NCBI RefSeq assembly: GCF_027574615.1
Contig: NC_072494.1
Coordinates: 43,032,605 to 43,096,604, forward strand
DNA: 64,000 bases
Reading direction: 5' to 3'
DNA from: Eptesicus fuscus
Taxonomy: Eukaryota; Chordata; Mammalia; Chiroptera; Vespertilionidae
Shown here: positions 43,640 through 55,615 of the stretch, piece after piece
Position numbering within the stretch: the stretch's first letter is position 1
Layout: every line of letters starts with the position of its first letter
Program-made: the position numbers and the translations under genes
The notes under the pieces: generated by a model
What the model saw: the letters and a program-made list of their open reading frames with translations, nothing else
The model's database searches: none
Told to the model about the DNA's origin: nothing

Positions 43640-44530
43640 GACCAACGGGCGTCTGGGCTGGTGGTGGTGGTCCCTGCCCCTTTGCTGGGACTCTTCCTTC
43701 TCTGTTGAAAAGTTAAAAGCCTGCGCCTGAGCAAACAGCGCTGAGCTGGAGTCCGGAGCAGGTCCTCCCGCTCCTCACATGGAACCTTCTCCTTTACATA
43801 CAAACACGCCTCCGATTCCCGATGAGAGGCTGGTACTCGCTGGTCTGGAGCAGATACAGCTGGTGCGCGTCACACGCACGGGGTGTGGGCAAGGCCAGCG
43901 TGCGCGGACCCTGATCCCTGAAGAAGCCTCAGGACTCCTGGTTTAACCTTCGCCCTTTGTTCATAGGCCTGGCAACTGAGACACCCCGTGAGAGCCTGCA
44001 GAGACCCTGCCCGCTGCGGCTTTATCCATCCTGTCGATTTCTCCAGTACCTCCTAAGGTTTGGCTCAATTCTCAGACTGCAACGTTCTGTGCGATAAACC
44101 CCCCTAGAGACCCATTCAGAGGCCTGTGACGTGCAGCCAGGAGACGGCTCTGTGAGCGGCAGGGCCATGGCAGTGATTTTGAAATTGCTTTTAGGAAGCT
44201 TTATGGAGTCCCAGCCAGGCTGAGTCAGCAGGAGGCGAGAAGGGGGGGAGGGGGTGAAAAGGAGTTGCTGAGTCACCAATCAATTTCATCCTCACTGAAA
44301 GTTAGATAACCAAACAGAGTTTGCTTCCTAATGTGAGGTATTAGGGGAACACGGTCCCAACTAGGAAGTATTCCAAATGTAAATTGAGACAGAATCCAAT
44401 TAAAATTTGGAATCGAACTTTCTGTCCACAAGAAATAGGAGGAAGAGAGAAGCTGAATGACTCCAGGAACCTGGCACATTCCAACCTAGTTGTTTCAGAA
44501 AGTCAACCAGGAAGCTAACAACAGGAAAAA
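43640..44530. other. Unique noncoding DNA
   Basis: No gene or element recognised. Confidence 0.4.
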
Positions 44531-44534
44531 ATAA

Positions 44535-44785
44535 ATTTAAAAGGGAGGGACGTATGATAGTTCTGGATTAAGAGAAATTTTAAAAATAGGTATGATATGA
44601 TAAACAAAATAAGTAAACTGCTATATTCTGATTGAACAAGCCAACTATAAAAAATTTTTTAGACAATTAGGGCATTTAAATATGAACTGGGTATTGCATG
44701 GTATTTAGAAAATATTGTTACTTTTAGGTTATAATGATGGATTATAATAACATGTAAGACAATATTACCTTGAAATGCAAACTAA
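44535..44785 (+). mobile_element. Old L1 3' untranslated region fragment
   Basis: The series gattgaacaagccaactata, acaattagggcatttaaata, tgaactgggtattgcatggt, aatattgttacttttaggtt and ataatgatgg follows the order of an old mammalian L1 3' untranslated region. It is diverged and non-coding. Confidence 0.55.
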
Positions 44786-46112
44786 AGCAGTTGGAAGAAA
44801 ATGGAGGCTAGTGTTGGATTCAGATTACTCAGAGAAAAGCTCAGAAACAGGCGGAGTGAAGGGCCCTGGGACACACGTGTTTCATGTTTATAACACAGCG
44901 TGTTTAGGAATCAGAGTGGCAAAAGGAAACCTAACCCTGAGCATATTGTATTTTGGATCCGTGACACTTGGCAGAATGATTCACACTAAGCACGTGTTGG
45001 GGCGCTCTGAGTCACCAGCAGCGATGGTGCGCCCCGCGGGCCCCTCACCAGGCGCCGGAAGAGCCTGCAGGTGATGAGATGCTGAGAGTAAGGAAAACGC
45101 ATCGGGTGGGAAGCAGGTGGATTTCCCACTGGAGCAGTTCCAGGAGTGACTGCAAGTCTGACTTGATTCCTATCCCTCCCTCTAGCCAGCCCATCTGACT
45201 CTTAACCTCTCCTAATAAAAAGATGTAATTCACTTGCACCCGTTTAGGCATGAACATTAAAAAAAATTTAAGCATAATGAGCTTTAAACAGCAGATTAGC
45301 AGGAAATGGGAGTGTTACCCTCACAGCAGTGGTGGGAGCGGCTCCTCTCTGACCACCAGGGCGCTGCCTGCACCTCAGACACCAGAGGAGCAGCCGGGAC
45401 CAGCGCGGGGCATCCGAGCAGCCGTGGGCAACGGACTCGCCTGGACGGCCCCTGCCCAGCTGGTGCCAGTTTGAACACATATTTTTCTCACCAGATGATC
45501 ATATCTCACAGGCATAGCCAGGCCATTCAGCTGGCGCTCCTGCCGGCTGCCCACTTGGCTGAGGGCCGTTGGAAACGCGGGCTGTCGGCCAGCAGACACG
45601 GATTGCTTCTCTGTGTCGAGGGTTTGAGGTTCCGCTCTGCTTGCTGGGCAGGCAGGAAGCTCTCTCTGCTGGTGCTCGTGTGCACCGAAATCTCTCTTGG
45701 TTCATCCGAGAGAATGCAGTAAGGAGTCTCTATTTCCTTGAAAAGTTACGAGTGGGTAACGTTGACCCTAAAATCCACCAAACACAGTCGTAGGCCCACG
45801 CCCTGGTCCCTTGGGCACGTGACAGCCCAGGCTGCCACCTGACTGACGTCAGCTCCCGCCTCCACCTGGCCGCGGGAAGCCCAGGCAGACACTCTCCATT
45901 TGGTCATTTATGTCTGGCACCCTCCCCGTCGCAGGCGCAGGGCTCAGGTGGGCACATCCTGGGGAAATGAGGAGCGGGGCTTTTTTATTGTAGAGCCAGC
46001 GATGTGGGGAGAGTTTCCAACAGCAAGAAGCTTAGGTGCTGGACAAGGAGGTGAGGGAGTCCTCCGTGCACTCGGCTGCTTGGGCTTTTTTACGAAAGGC
46101 TTGACCCACGTT
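44786..46112. other. Unique noncoding DNA
   Basis: No gene or element recognised; overlapping short frames only. Confidence 0.4.
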
Positions 46113-46184
46113 GGCTGTGCATAACCAGGTGTATTTGGTTATGCATAGCCAAGTGTATTTGGCTGTGCATAGCCAAGTGTATTT
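46113..46184. repeat. Tandem repeat, exact 24-bp period, 3 copies
   Basis: Units at 46113-46136, 46137-46160 and 46161-46184, built on ggctgtgcatagccaagtgt plus attt. Within the unit ggctgtgcatagcc is itself an interrupted dyad (ggct...agcc), and the middle copy has the palindrome tatgcata. Confidence 0.95.
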
Positions 46185-47069
46185 ACTCAGGGTCAGGTTC
46201 GTTCACTCTGCAGGTTTCCATGCAGGAAACTCTACACATGCATGGACACACACCGACGGCTTCTGTTGTCAAACCCTGCCCCCATAATGCAGACAGGAGC
46301 CCCGGAGTGTGCGTTGGGAAGGTCAAACCAGAAAACTCAGAATGCGAAGCAGGGCATGTCCTCGGTCGTGGGGAACCTTCCAGGGGCTCATCTGGGTCTC
46401 TAAGGGTGGCAACTGCAGGCAGCTCGTATGAGTGTGGGCTCTTCTCCTTCCTCCTCCCTCCCCACGTCCCTGGACCCCCCTCCTCCCCGTGGCGTGACTC
46501 GTGCTGGCTGTGGGTGACATTTACTCCCCACCTCCTGGAAGGGCTGTCAGGTCTTACAGGAGACAGAGCGTATAAAGTGCCCATGGTGGAATGTCACTCA
46601 GAAAAAGCGGTTTGTAAACAAATAAGGCACAGGACAGGCCTGGTGATGTCACACATTCAGACTTCGCTTTAAAGGCCAATTGAAAACCCCCGCACGCACA
46701 CGCTGCTGTTCCCACGAAGCTTTGTGAACGCAGCCCTGCACCTGTGTCAGTTGTCGTGGTCTCCCCGGTCCCGGGACGAGCGCCCCGATAGCCGGCCAGG
46801 AACAGGTCACAGGGACTAGGGACCCTCGGGGTGGTCCTCCGGACACGGTGCGGAGCTCTTCCGTTTCTCTCGTGTAAAAACACACACAACTGGACTCAAA
46901 TGTTTAATCTGCCCATTTATCTGTTCATGTCTGTAAGGACAAATGAGCCACCCATGTATTCTTCAATTCCTTGAAGAAATATTTAATGAGCTACTATAAC
47001 ATTCCGCTGCTCGGCAAGCTCTGCTCTCAGATAAATTAGAGTAAAAGGTAAAAAGCCCAAGAAACCAGA
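46185..47069. other. Unique noncoding DNA, possible L2/MIR piece at its end
   Basis: No gene recognised. At 46965-47030 gaagaaatatttaatgagct followed by actataacattccgctgctc resembles an old L2/MIR-type sequence (aaatatttattgagc-like). Low confidence. Confidence 0.35.
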
Positions 47070-47600
47070 AACACCAATCAGAAAGGATATATGCACCCCT
47101 ATGGTCAGAGCAGCACAATCCACCATAGCTAAGACCTGGAAACAGCCTAAGTGCCCATCAGCAGATGAGTGAATAAAAAGCTGTGGTACATCTACACAAT
47201 GGAATACTATGCTGCGGTAAAAAAGAAGGCACTTGTACCATTTGCAACAGCATGGATGGACCTGGAGAGCATTGTGCTAAGTGAAATAAGCCAGTTGGAG
47301 AAAGATAAATACCACATGATCTCACTCATTTGTGGAATATAATGAACAACATAAACTGATGAACAAAAGTAGATCCAGAGACATAGAAGCATCGATCAGA
47401 CCGTCAAACCTCAGAGGGAAGGTAGGGGAGGGGGGAGGCGCATTAAGAGAGCAACCAAAGGACTTGCCTGCATATGAGCATAACCAATGGACACAAACAG
47501 TAGAGGGGTGAGGGCATGTGCTGGGCGGTGGGAACGGCTGGGGAGAGGTCAATGGGGGAAAAAGGAGACACACGTGGTCAGTAAAGAGCAAACCACTATG
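47070..47600 (+). mobile_element. 5'-truncated L1, 3' end
   Basis: From about 47078 the text atgcacccctatggtcagag, aagacctggaaacagcctaa, cacaatggaatactatgctg, gcatggatggacctggagag, gtgaaataagccagttggag and ctcactcatttgtggaatat follows the end of L1 ORF2 and its 3' untranslated region on the plus strand. Frameshifts and stops break ORF2. Its 3' border is not sharply defined. Confidence 0.85.
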
Positions 47601-48858
47601 GAGGGGGGTGCTCAGAAAAGACCGCTGACGAGACTCCTGCTCTGGGGGCAGAGGCCAAACCGACTTTACCACCATTGTGCCCTCCAGGCTAATGACTTAG
47701 CCCGGCCTGGCGAGGCCTCTATAGTGAATCCCTCATCTGGGAAAGCGGTGGGAGGTGGGGCCTTGAGGACTGGCCAGACTCGGGGGGCTCTGAGCAGCGC
47801 AGGGTGCGAGTGGACGCTGGAGAGCAGCAGCTGACTATGCTGTGAGCACGACCCGGCCAGACATTATTTCTTTAAAGCAATTGGTAGCCGAGAAGCACTG
47901 GGCCATGGAAGCCGGCAACAAACAAAGATCCATTACATCATCCTGCTGCTCCCTGAGGCCCCGGTCAGCGGTCAGCGGTCAGCGGTCCTGGTTTTGCAGA
48001 GCTGTGGGTCAGCCGGGGAGGGGCCCAGGGACCGACCGCTCCCTGCTTCCTCCGAGGCTCTTGCAGAACGTTCCCAGGACCCCGATGAGCAGGGTGTCAG
48101 CTCTCCCGGCTCTGCAGCCACGGCGCCCAGTTTATTTTAAATAAAAACTACTCAGGTCCTAGCAGGAAGACGGCACATCTTCAAGTTGTTCTTTTCCGAG
48201 GCTGCTGGCGCCTTGGAAAGGAGGCTTCTGCTGTCGAATCTCCTTTCAGCAAAGCGCGCAGAAGTGTTCACAGACATTACGGAGGAGTCTTCCCTCCTAC
48301 GATGATTCTGGCATTATTTTCTCAGCTCGTCCTACTACAACCGTAAGCCCCGGTGCTGCCCACCCAATGACTGCCGCTGCTCCCTGGGCCACCACTGCAG
48401 GCGCGGGGGAAACCTGGACTCTCCCCGGCCTCGGGATCCTCCTGCCCTGCTCACCTGGTCCTCCCGGCTCCCTGGGTTCTTTGTCACATCAAACACGTGC
48501 ACACACACGGGTCTAAGGTACTTGCGGTGGCTGGGATTAGACTTGTTTGCTTGCTGCCTTGCCAAGGCTCATCGGAAATGGTCCAAGCTGATCCGAGCTC
48601 CCTGTGAGAGTGATTTACTCCTCTGATGCCCAGAAGAGGGCACAGCAGAAATGGCACCATCAGAAAGTAGAGTGGGGTGCCGAGAGCCACACCTCGGCTT
48701 CCAGCGAACGGGCTGTGTAGCCACCACCATCCAGCACCTGAGGCCAACTCAGCCAGGATTTGAACAGGCGCAGCTGAACCTTGCCACATTGTCCTTCTCT
48801 CCAGTATCTTCCCTGTAATTACCACGGTTTCCGCAGGTGACTGGAGTCTTATCTAAAA
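47601..48858. other. Unique noncoding DNA
   Basis: No gene or element recognised. A small gcggtca direct repeat (gcggtcagcggtcagcggtc) is at about 47968-47987. Confidence 0.4.
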
Positions 48859-48943
48859 CTAGAGGCCCGGTGCACAAAATCTGTGCACTCAGGGGAGTCC
48901 CTCAGCTCAGCCTGCACCCTCTCGCAGTCCAGGAGCCCTCAGG

Positions 48944-49040
48944 GGATATCCAACTGATGGCTTAGGCCCACCCCGGTGACTGAAGGCATAGGCTCACTCC
49001 CTGTAGCAGGGAGCGGGCCTAAGCCATCAGTTGGACATCC
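48944..49040. repeat. 26-bp-arm palindrome in Helitron
   Basis: Arms 48944-48969 and 49015-49040 pair with a single mismatch (ggatatcc against ggatgtcc). The arm continues aactgatggcttaggccc. The 45-nt loop holds a smaller inverted repeat (ctccctgtagcagggag). Confidence 0.95.
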
Positions 49041-49243
49041 TTAGCGCTGCTGTGGAGGCAGGAGAGGCTCCCACTACCGCCGCTGCACCCACTAGCTGTG
49101 AGCCCAGCTTCTGGATGAACAGTGCTCCCCCTGTGGGAGCGCACTGACCACCAGGGGGTAGCTCCTGCATTGAATGTCTGCCCCCTAGTGGTCAGTGCAT
49201 TTCATAGTGAGCAGTTGAGCAGCCTTAGCATATCATTAGCATA

Positions 49244-49538
49244 CTAGAGGCCCAGTGCACGAATTCATGCATGGGTGGGGTCCCTCGGCCTGGCTGGCGA
49301 TCGGGGGCTGATAGGGGCCGTCTCACCCAATCCCAATCAGGGCCTATCAGGGCCAGCCAGCTGGGGGGAAGGATCGTGGGAGGTTGGCTGGCACCAGGAG
49401 GTTGGCTGTGGGAGCACACTGACCACCGGGGGGCAGCTCCTGTGCTGAGTGTGCATGGTCAGTGCATGTCATAGCGACCGGTTGTTCGGTTGTTTGGTGG
49501 TTCAGTCATTCGGTCACTTAGGCTTTTATATATATAGA
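49244..49538 (-). mobile_element. Inner Helitron, 295 bp
   Basis: The plus strand starts ctagaggcccagtgcacgaa and ends aggcttttatatatataga (reversed 5' end tctatatatataaaagccta). It sits between A (49243) and T (49539) of the outer Helitron. It has the 3' hairpin gtgcacgaattcatgca and one CCACCGGGGGGCAG motif (about 49421-49437). The palindrome of its relatives is missing. Confidence 0.92.
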
Positions 49539-49602
49539 TCATGCTTTGATTGGTTGAATGGCTGACCAGACACTTAGCATGTTAGGCTTTTATTATATAG
49601 GA

Positions 49603-51559
49603 TGATGTAAATGCATCATGACAGAGGCTGCATGGTAAGGCCTAAGACATCCCCTTTATTAAAGAAATCGGGGACCGTATTGTCACGCACTCATTCAGCA
49701 AACATCTCCAGCACTTTCTCTAGTCCTGAGCAGTCTTCCTGTGGGTTCCCAGGTGACGGAATTTCTACAACGACCCCCGAAGGCCCCTCTGAGGAGACAC
49801 TGCCGCAGACCGCACTGGCTGATCTGACTCTCAGATTTGTTTTGTTTTGGTCATTTGTATGTTTCTCACAGTGGAATCTGTGTCTTTCATGATAGACTTG
49901 GACCGTTTCACATTGACAAAAAGATCTGAGTCTCTAGGCCCCCAGCAAGACGGCCTCTGCAAGGCCTCCTGGGAGATCGGACAACTGCCCGTGGGGACCA
50001 TGGAGAATGGACCTGTCATCTCCTCGGACAAACAGTTGGCAGGAGTCGCACGTTTCCCAACATTTAGGATCCAGGCAGCACTGTGACGGGGTCCAGGGTG
50101 ACTGGTGTCCGTGGTGGGCAGACCCCAGTGGCCCCGCTTCCTGGTGCCCTGCCTCGTGTGAACGCTTCCTCTCGAGTGTGGGAGAGGCATGGCTGCTCCT
50201 AACAGCCCAGCCAGGGAGCTGGGACGTGGCTCACGCGGCTCCCTGGGGCTTGTCCTGCTCAGTTGTGGCAGCTGCCGCAGGAGGCCCCCTTGGGGACTGG
50301 AGAAGCTGTGGCAAGAAGCCGGGGTGGCCTCTAGGACCTCAGGGGGTCTCTGTCCACAGCCAGCACGCAGCTGGGCCTCTAGGCAGACAGTCCCCAGGAC
50401 GGGTCCTGCCAGCGTCCCGATGAGCGTGGGCCAGAAGTCTCCCCGCTCGCCGCAGCCTTGCGCAGCGTGAGAGCTGGAGCAGAGGGTCCGCTAAGCTGCC
50501 CCACTCTGACCACAGCACCTGTGAGACCCAGGCCTGCTGCTGGCCGAGTACATGGGGGTTTTACTGCCCCCAATGCCTTCCGCCACCACCTCCCTCTCGT
50601 GCAGCACCGCTGTCTGCCTGCCCAGCCCCCGGGTCCTGCACCGCTCAGTGTCCCCGTGTATTCCTGAGTGTGCCTCGCTTTCTGAAGTGCTGGCCTCACC
50701 CTCCCCGCCACTTACTCTCCACTTGCTCGCTCATTGGCCACGGAGCCTCTGACCCCACCCCGCTGGGGGCCAGTTTCCCTCCTCCTGTAACAAAGGACCA
50801 CGCACACGGGCTGACAGCAGCGCAGGTGATGGACTTGCAGTTCTGTGGGCGGGGACACAGCGGCGGCGCTGGGGGTGGCAGGCGCGTCTCTGCCCAGGGG
50901 CTCGGGAGAACCACTGGCTCTGCGTCCAGCCTCTTCCTTCAGCAAGAACAGCCGAGCCCCTCACGCTTCCTCAGGTCCTTCCTCTGCCTCCTTCCCCCGT
51001 GGGACTCCCGCGATCACAGAGGCCCAGGGTCCGGGGCACCCTCCCGCCTCAGTGAGCTGCAGCGCCGTCGCAGTTCCACGCGTTCAGCTTTGCGTGTCGC
51101 CCTGTAACACCTGGGGACGGGGTGCAAATGTCATGACCGGTTTTCCTGCCTTCACACGTTGTGAGGCCTCCCTGAAGCTTGGGGTTCACCCTCCAGGGGA
51201 CGAACACCCTCAGGAGACCCACAGAATGCTTACATATAAGGGCTCCGCTCCCCGTGGCTCCCTGGCACTGGGCACGCCCCGAGGATGTATTTTAAGGGGG
51301 GACATTTAATGGCTCACAAACCACGACATAAAAATGATGGCTGGGTCCGCCTTCTTGTGAAAACGTCTCCCAGTGTGGCCTTCACGGTTCACACCCTCTG
51401 ATCTCCTCTCACAGCCTGAAGGGCTGGAGGTGCAGCTGGTGATGAGCTGAGAGTGAGGCCGGAGCCGCTCAGAGCCGGTGCCAGGCCTGCAGGGCGGGGG
51501 GCAGGGGGGCAGCCACTGCGTCACAGCCCCCAGCAGCAGTGGCTTCAGGAGCTCCACTG
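49603..51559. other. Unique noncoding DNA
   Basis: No gene or element recognised. GC-rich after 50080, with overlapping random frames (up to 154 codons). Confidence 0.4.
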
Positions 51560-52290
51560 GGCGACTCCCCGGCGTGCAGCAATGGTCTCAATGGGAGTCC
51601 CAAATTTCCCAATAAATCTCCAAACAAAATTAATTTTAATGGCTCTAATCAGCCTTAATGGACTGTTCCCATTAGTATCTGCTCCTTTTGTGAGCTTGTG
51701 GAGGAAATACTAAGAGGAACAAACCAGCGGGCCAAACAGGGAAACAGTTGGTCCAAAATTTTTCAATTAATTGCCTGTGTGCTATCTACTTACGTCCTAA
51801 GACTGGGACTAGGTCATTGGTTCAGACAGGGCCAGGAGCCCAGACTCTGATTTATTTCTCTTCAAAATGGCTATTTCCTTCCTAATAGACAAGCAGTCAA
51901 GAGGAAAAAATACACACGTGTTATTTCTTAACGTGCTTTCCTGGTCCTCCAAGTCCCAGCTCCGAGAGCTGTCCCGAGGTCACTGCTTCCACTCTCCCCC
52001 CTTTAAAATCTGGCCGCGGTTGTCAAGAGGAAATTAATCTTTTGCAGCCAAATGAAATTTGGGCTTCCCAGCACTAGCCCTAATGAAAAATGCATTAACA
52101 GCATCAGAAAGCCCGGCTCACAGGACCAGAGGGCACATTTAAATAATTCCATGAATACAGATCAATATACTAATTTACTTATAGCCTCTGTGTGCCGTGT
52201 TCACGTCTGAATAAGTCATCTGCACTGCAATGTTTCACGTGAATTTGCGGTATCTGCTGTTTTACATATTAAATTAATCTTGGCCTTCAG
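51560..52290. other. AT-rich island; candidate conserved noncoding element
   Basis: AT-rich, apparently non-repetitive sequence between GC-rich flanks. Dense TAAT/ATTA and AATTAAT motifs (caaaattaattttaatggct, tttcaattaattgcc, gaggaaattaatcttttgca, tattaaattaatctt). It contains no recognised transposon. The assignment rests on composition and texture only. Confidence 0.35.
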
Positions 52291-54678
52291 AGCTTCGTGT
52301 GGGACATTGAACCATTGGGCCTGGGGTTGGATTTCCTAACCCAGCCGGGGCGGCCGTCACGGGCTCACAGGGTCCCGGAGCCAGGCCTGAGCGTGAGGCA
52401 AGCACAGAGCAGAGACTGTGGCGCCGCAGGCCCCCGGGGACTTCGGGGTGTGGAAGGGGAGCCCCTGAGCAAGGCCGGGCCAGTGGCCTCATAAGCACCG
52501 GAGCCGGGAGCACCAAGGGGCGGCCACGGAAAGAGAGTCCCGCCTCGAACGCTGGGTCCAGACGTGACCCGTCTCAGGAAAGGTTCTTACTTACTCGCCA
52601 GGTTTCTTCGGTGCCGGCGCCTTACCGGTGCTTGGGAACAAAGAGGAAGGACCTGGACCGGGATGCTGGGAGCTAGGCGTCCACGCAGGCCAGCGCTGGG
52701 CACGGGTGACGGTGCTGCCCGGCGGCAGGGGCGGCACAGGCCCGAGCGCCAGCCAGCGCCCCGCCGTGCTCCCCGTGCTCATTTCCACGGAACCCTTTAG
52801 GCACAGACCAGCCTCTGGCCCCCTGGGAGTCTGCTCAGACGGGCTGAGAATGGAGAGCAGCGGCTTAGTAACCGAGAGGCAATGGAGGTCGCACACGCAG
52901 CCCAGCCTCCCTCCTGCTACAGCGTGAAGCACAGTCACCATCAGATCAGCAGTTCCCCCAAAGCTGGGGTCCGCCGCCGCTCCCGGCAGCGTTACTAGCA
53001 GAGTCGGCGGTGGACAGAGCCCGCGTGCCCACGGAGGCGGGTAGGTCATGCACATGGACTATTAGCCTGAGAAAGGAATGAATCATGGCACATGCTACAA
53101 CATAGAGACCTCGAAGCTCTTATGTTGTTTAAAAAGCCAGACACCTCAGGACAAATCCTGTCCGATCAAACTCTCAAAGTGCCCAGAGGAGTCCCGGGCA
53201 CAGGGCAGGGAGGAGAAGGCTGCCACGGACCGGGGTTGGGGGTGGGGGGTGGGGGGAGTGTGGGGAGCTGCTGCTTAATGAGGGTGGGATTTCAGTGCCG
53301 GCAGATGAAAATGATGTGGATGATGGTGGTGATGGTTACTTAATCCCAAGATCTCAGCGGCTCTGCCCGTGCCGCCGCCTCCAGGAAGTCCCTGTGCTGG
53401 GCACCCACCAGGCCTCCAGCTCCGCAGGCCTCCGAGGGCCGTGGCAGCTCTGACGTTCTTAGCAGTTTCAGGTATTTGCTTGAAATCGTGTGGGGACAGG
53501 GGGTGGTCAGCTTGCCCGGGCCCGTGGCGTCCTCCGCCTCAGCGCGCTGCATCAGGGCCCGTCTCCCCACTTGCTGTGGCGGGGTCGGAGGTGAATGAGC
53601 TTTGCCACATACAGAGAACTCTATGCAGTTGGGGCATAACATTATTATTCTTGCTGAGAGAGAAGTAATGGCTTCTCTCCCCCACGGCTCCTGGGATTCG
53701 GGGCCAGCAGGGCTGTAAGACAGTCATGCTGCGGCCTCTTCCCCTCCTCCGAGCCCTGAGATGACATTAAGGCGGCGAGAGAGCGAGGAAACTCCCGGTC
53801 ACCAAGCTCACCTCAGAATGATGGAGAGGCTCCAGCGAGCAGAGATGGGTGTGGGGCGCGGTGTGGACCACGGAGCCCTGGAAGACCATGTGTGCACTGA
53901 CAGGCCCTCTGCCCCGGCTGCACCCTGCGCAGCGCTGCGGCACAGCCACGAGCGACGACAGCGCCCCTGCCTTCGTGGGCCCTGGGTCCGGGGCAGGACC
54001 GGCCTCCTGGGCTGTCATCCCTGTGGCCACCCCGAGCCCCCATTTGTTGCACGTGCTGTCGCTGTCTTCAGGTTCTTGATAATTTGAGCAAGGCTCCCTG
54101 CACTTTATTTCACACTCAGCCCCAGAGATACGCAGTCGGTGCTACTGCTGTGATGAAGGAGACGCCAGGGACAGGCTCGGAGCAGAGGCCGCATGAAAGC
54201 GTCCAGGATCTGCTGCAGATCCATGAAGGCCGGAGGGACCCGGATAGAAAGAAGACAAAGGGAAGCGGTGCCCAGTAGCAAAGCTCAGTGAGCACCGTAA
54301 TGAGATGGAGAATTGCCCTGGAGAGCAGAATGAAGAGGAGAGCAGGGCAAGCCGCACCCACCAGCAGGGAGCGGAGCCGGCTGGTGGAGGGGTGGGGACG
54401 GGTGAGCTGGGACAGGGTGAGGTCACAGCCTGCCACCTTGGCATGGCCACGTCCCATGACTGCTTGGGATGGAGATGGAGTTCCTTATGGTGGTCTGCCC
54501 TAGGCAGCTCCTGCTTTGTAGTTTCCCAGAATGATCTGCTGTGGAACAACGCCCTGCCTCCAGGCCCCGGATCTGGCGGCTCTGTGCCCACGTGGTTGGA
54601 GACTCAGCCCTCCTCCCAGATCACCAGGCACAGCAGCTGCATTATCTGCTCATTAATGCCCTTGGCCATTTTTACTGA
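52291..54678. other. Unique noncoding DNA
   Basis: No gene or element recognised. A G-rich stretch with ggttgggggtggggggtggg lies near 53232-53260 and may form a G-quadruplex. Frames up to 154 codons overlap on both strands without motifs. Confidence 0.4.
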
Positions 54679-54704
54679 AACCACTGAGCCACACCGGCCG
54701 GGCT
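54679..54704 (-). mobile_element. VES SINE head stub
   Basis: A 26-base reverse match to the VES head (cggccggtgtggctcagtgg on the minus strand) that stops abruptly after the A-box region. It lies next to the minus-strand L1. SINEs usually lose their 5' side, so a head-only piece points to a later break or deletion. Confidence 0.65.
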
Positions 54705-54712
54705 GTGTTTAA

Positions 54713-55605
54713 TTTGTTGAAGAACTGCCATTTTGCATTCCCACCAGCGAGGTGTGGGGATACCGATTTCTCCACGTAGCGCTGCCTGTTGTGTCGTTTG
54801 CGTTTTGGATCACGGCGCTCATGGTGGGCGGGAAGCAGCCCCTCACTGGACTTTGACTTGCAGTTTCCTGAAGGCTCGTGAGTCAGTGTCTTCTGTGCTT
54901 AGGCCCTTGGTCTGCCTTTGGAGAAAAGTCTGTTCAGATGCTTTGCCTTCTTCTGAGTGAATCTTTTTAATATAGAGTAGTAGTGAGTGTTACATATTCT
55001 GGATATGTCCCTTATCTGATACATGATTTGTAAATATTTTCTCCTATTCTGTGTCTTGTCTTTTTATTTCCTTGATAAAATCATTGCAAGACAAAATTTT
55101 AACTTTTTATCAAGTTCAGATTATCTATTTTTTTATTTTGTTGTTAATGCTTTACTGTCATATGCAAGAAATATTTGCCTAAACCAAGATGGCAAAGACT
55201 TACACTTATGTATTGCCTAAAAGTTTAAAAGCTTTAGCTCTTACTTTTAGGTGGGTGATCCACTTTGAGTTATTTTCGGTGTATTATACAAAGAAGATCC
55301 AACTTTCTTCTTCTGAATGTGGACTACCAGCTATTGCAGTAGCATTTGTATAAAAGACTATTTCCCCATTGTCTCAGCATCTTTGTAGAAAATCAATTGA
55401 CCATAAGATAAGAGTTAATTTCTGAACTCAGAATTCTACCCCATTGATCTACATGTCAACCCACATGACAGTACCACACCATTTTTATTATTGTGGTTTT
55501 ATGATGCATTTTCAAATCAGAAAGTGTGACTTTGCAAACTTTGTTCTTTATTATTATTTTAATATTTAAATTACTGCTGTTTATCCTGGGTTTTTAACCA
55601 CTTCA
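54713..55605 (-). mobile_element. Old L1 ORF2 fragment, reverse orientation
   Basis: The plus strand reads as the antisense of the later part of L1 ORF2: atttctccac, gactttgacttgcagtttcc, ctttggagaaaagtctgttc, aatattttctcctattctgt, ttagctcttacttttagg, tgatccactttgagttattt, aaaatcaattgaccataaga, cccattgatctacatgtcaa and gtgactttgcaaactttgtt. Frameshifts and stops are common. It is cut off by the LTR at 55616. Confidence 0.85.
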
Positions 55606-55615
55606 TTGTTTGTTA

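Larger units (their letters stand above)
48859..49602 (-). mobile_element. HeliBat-type Helitron interrupted by another Helitron
   Basis: The plus strand starts ctagaggcccggtgcacaaa (reversed 3' end) and finishes ttaggcttttattatatagga (reversed 5' end tcctatataataaaagccta), inserted between A (48858) and T (49603). It contains the palindrome at 48944-49040 and a facing pair of CCACCAGGGGG-type motifs (49145-49162 and 49178-49195). A second Helitron (49244-49538) lies in its 5' part; removing it leaves a continuous element. No coding capacity. Confidence 0.93.

Noticed and set aside
47081..47400. Possible functional L1 ORF2
   Set aside because: Only the last part of ORF2 is present and it is broken by stops and frameshifts.
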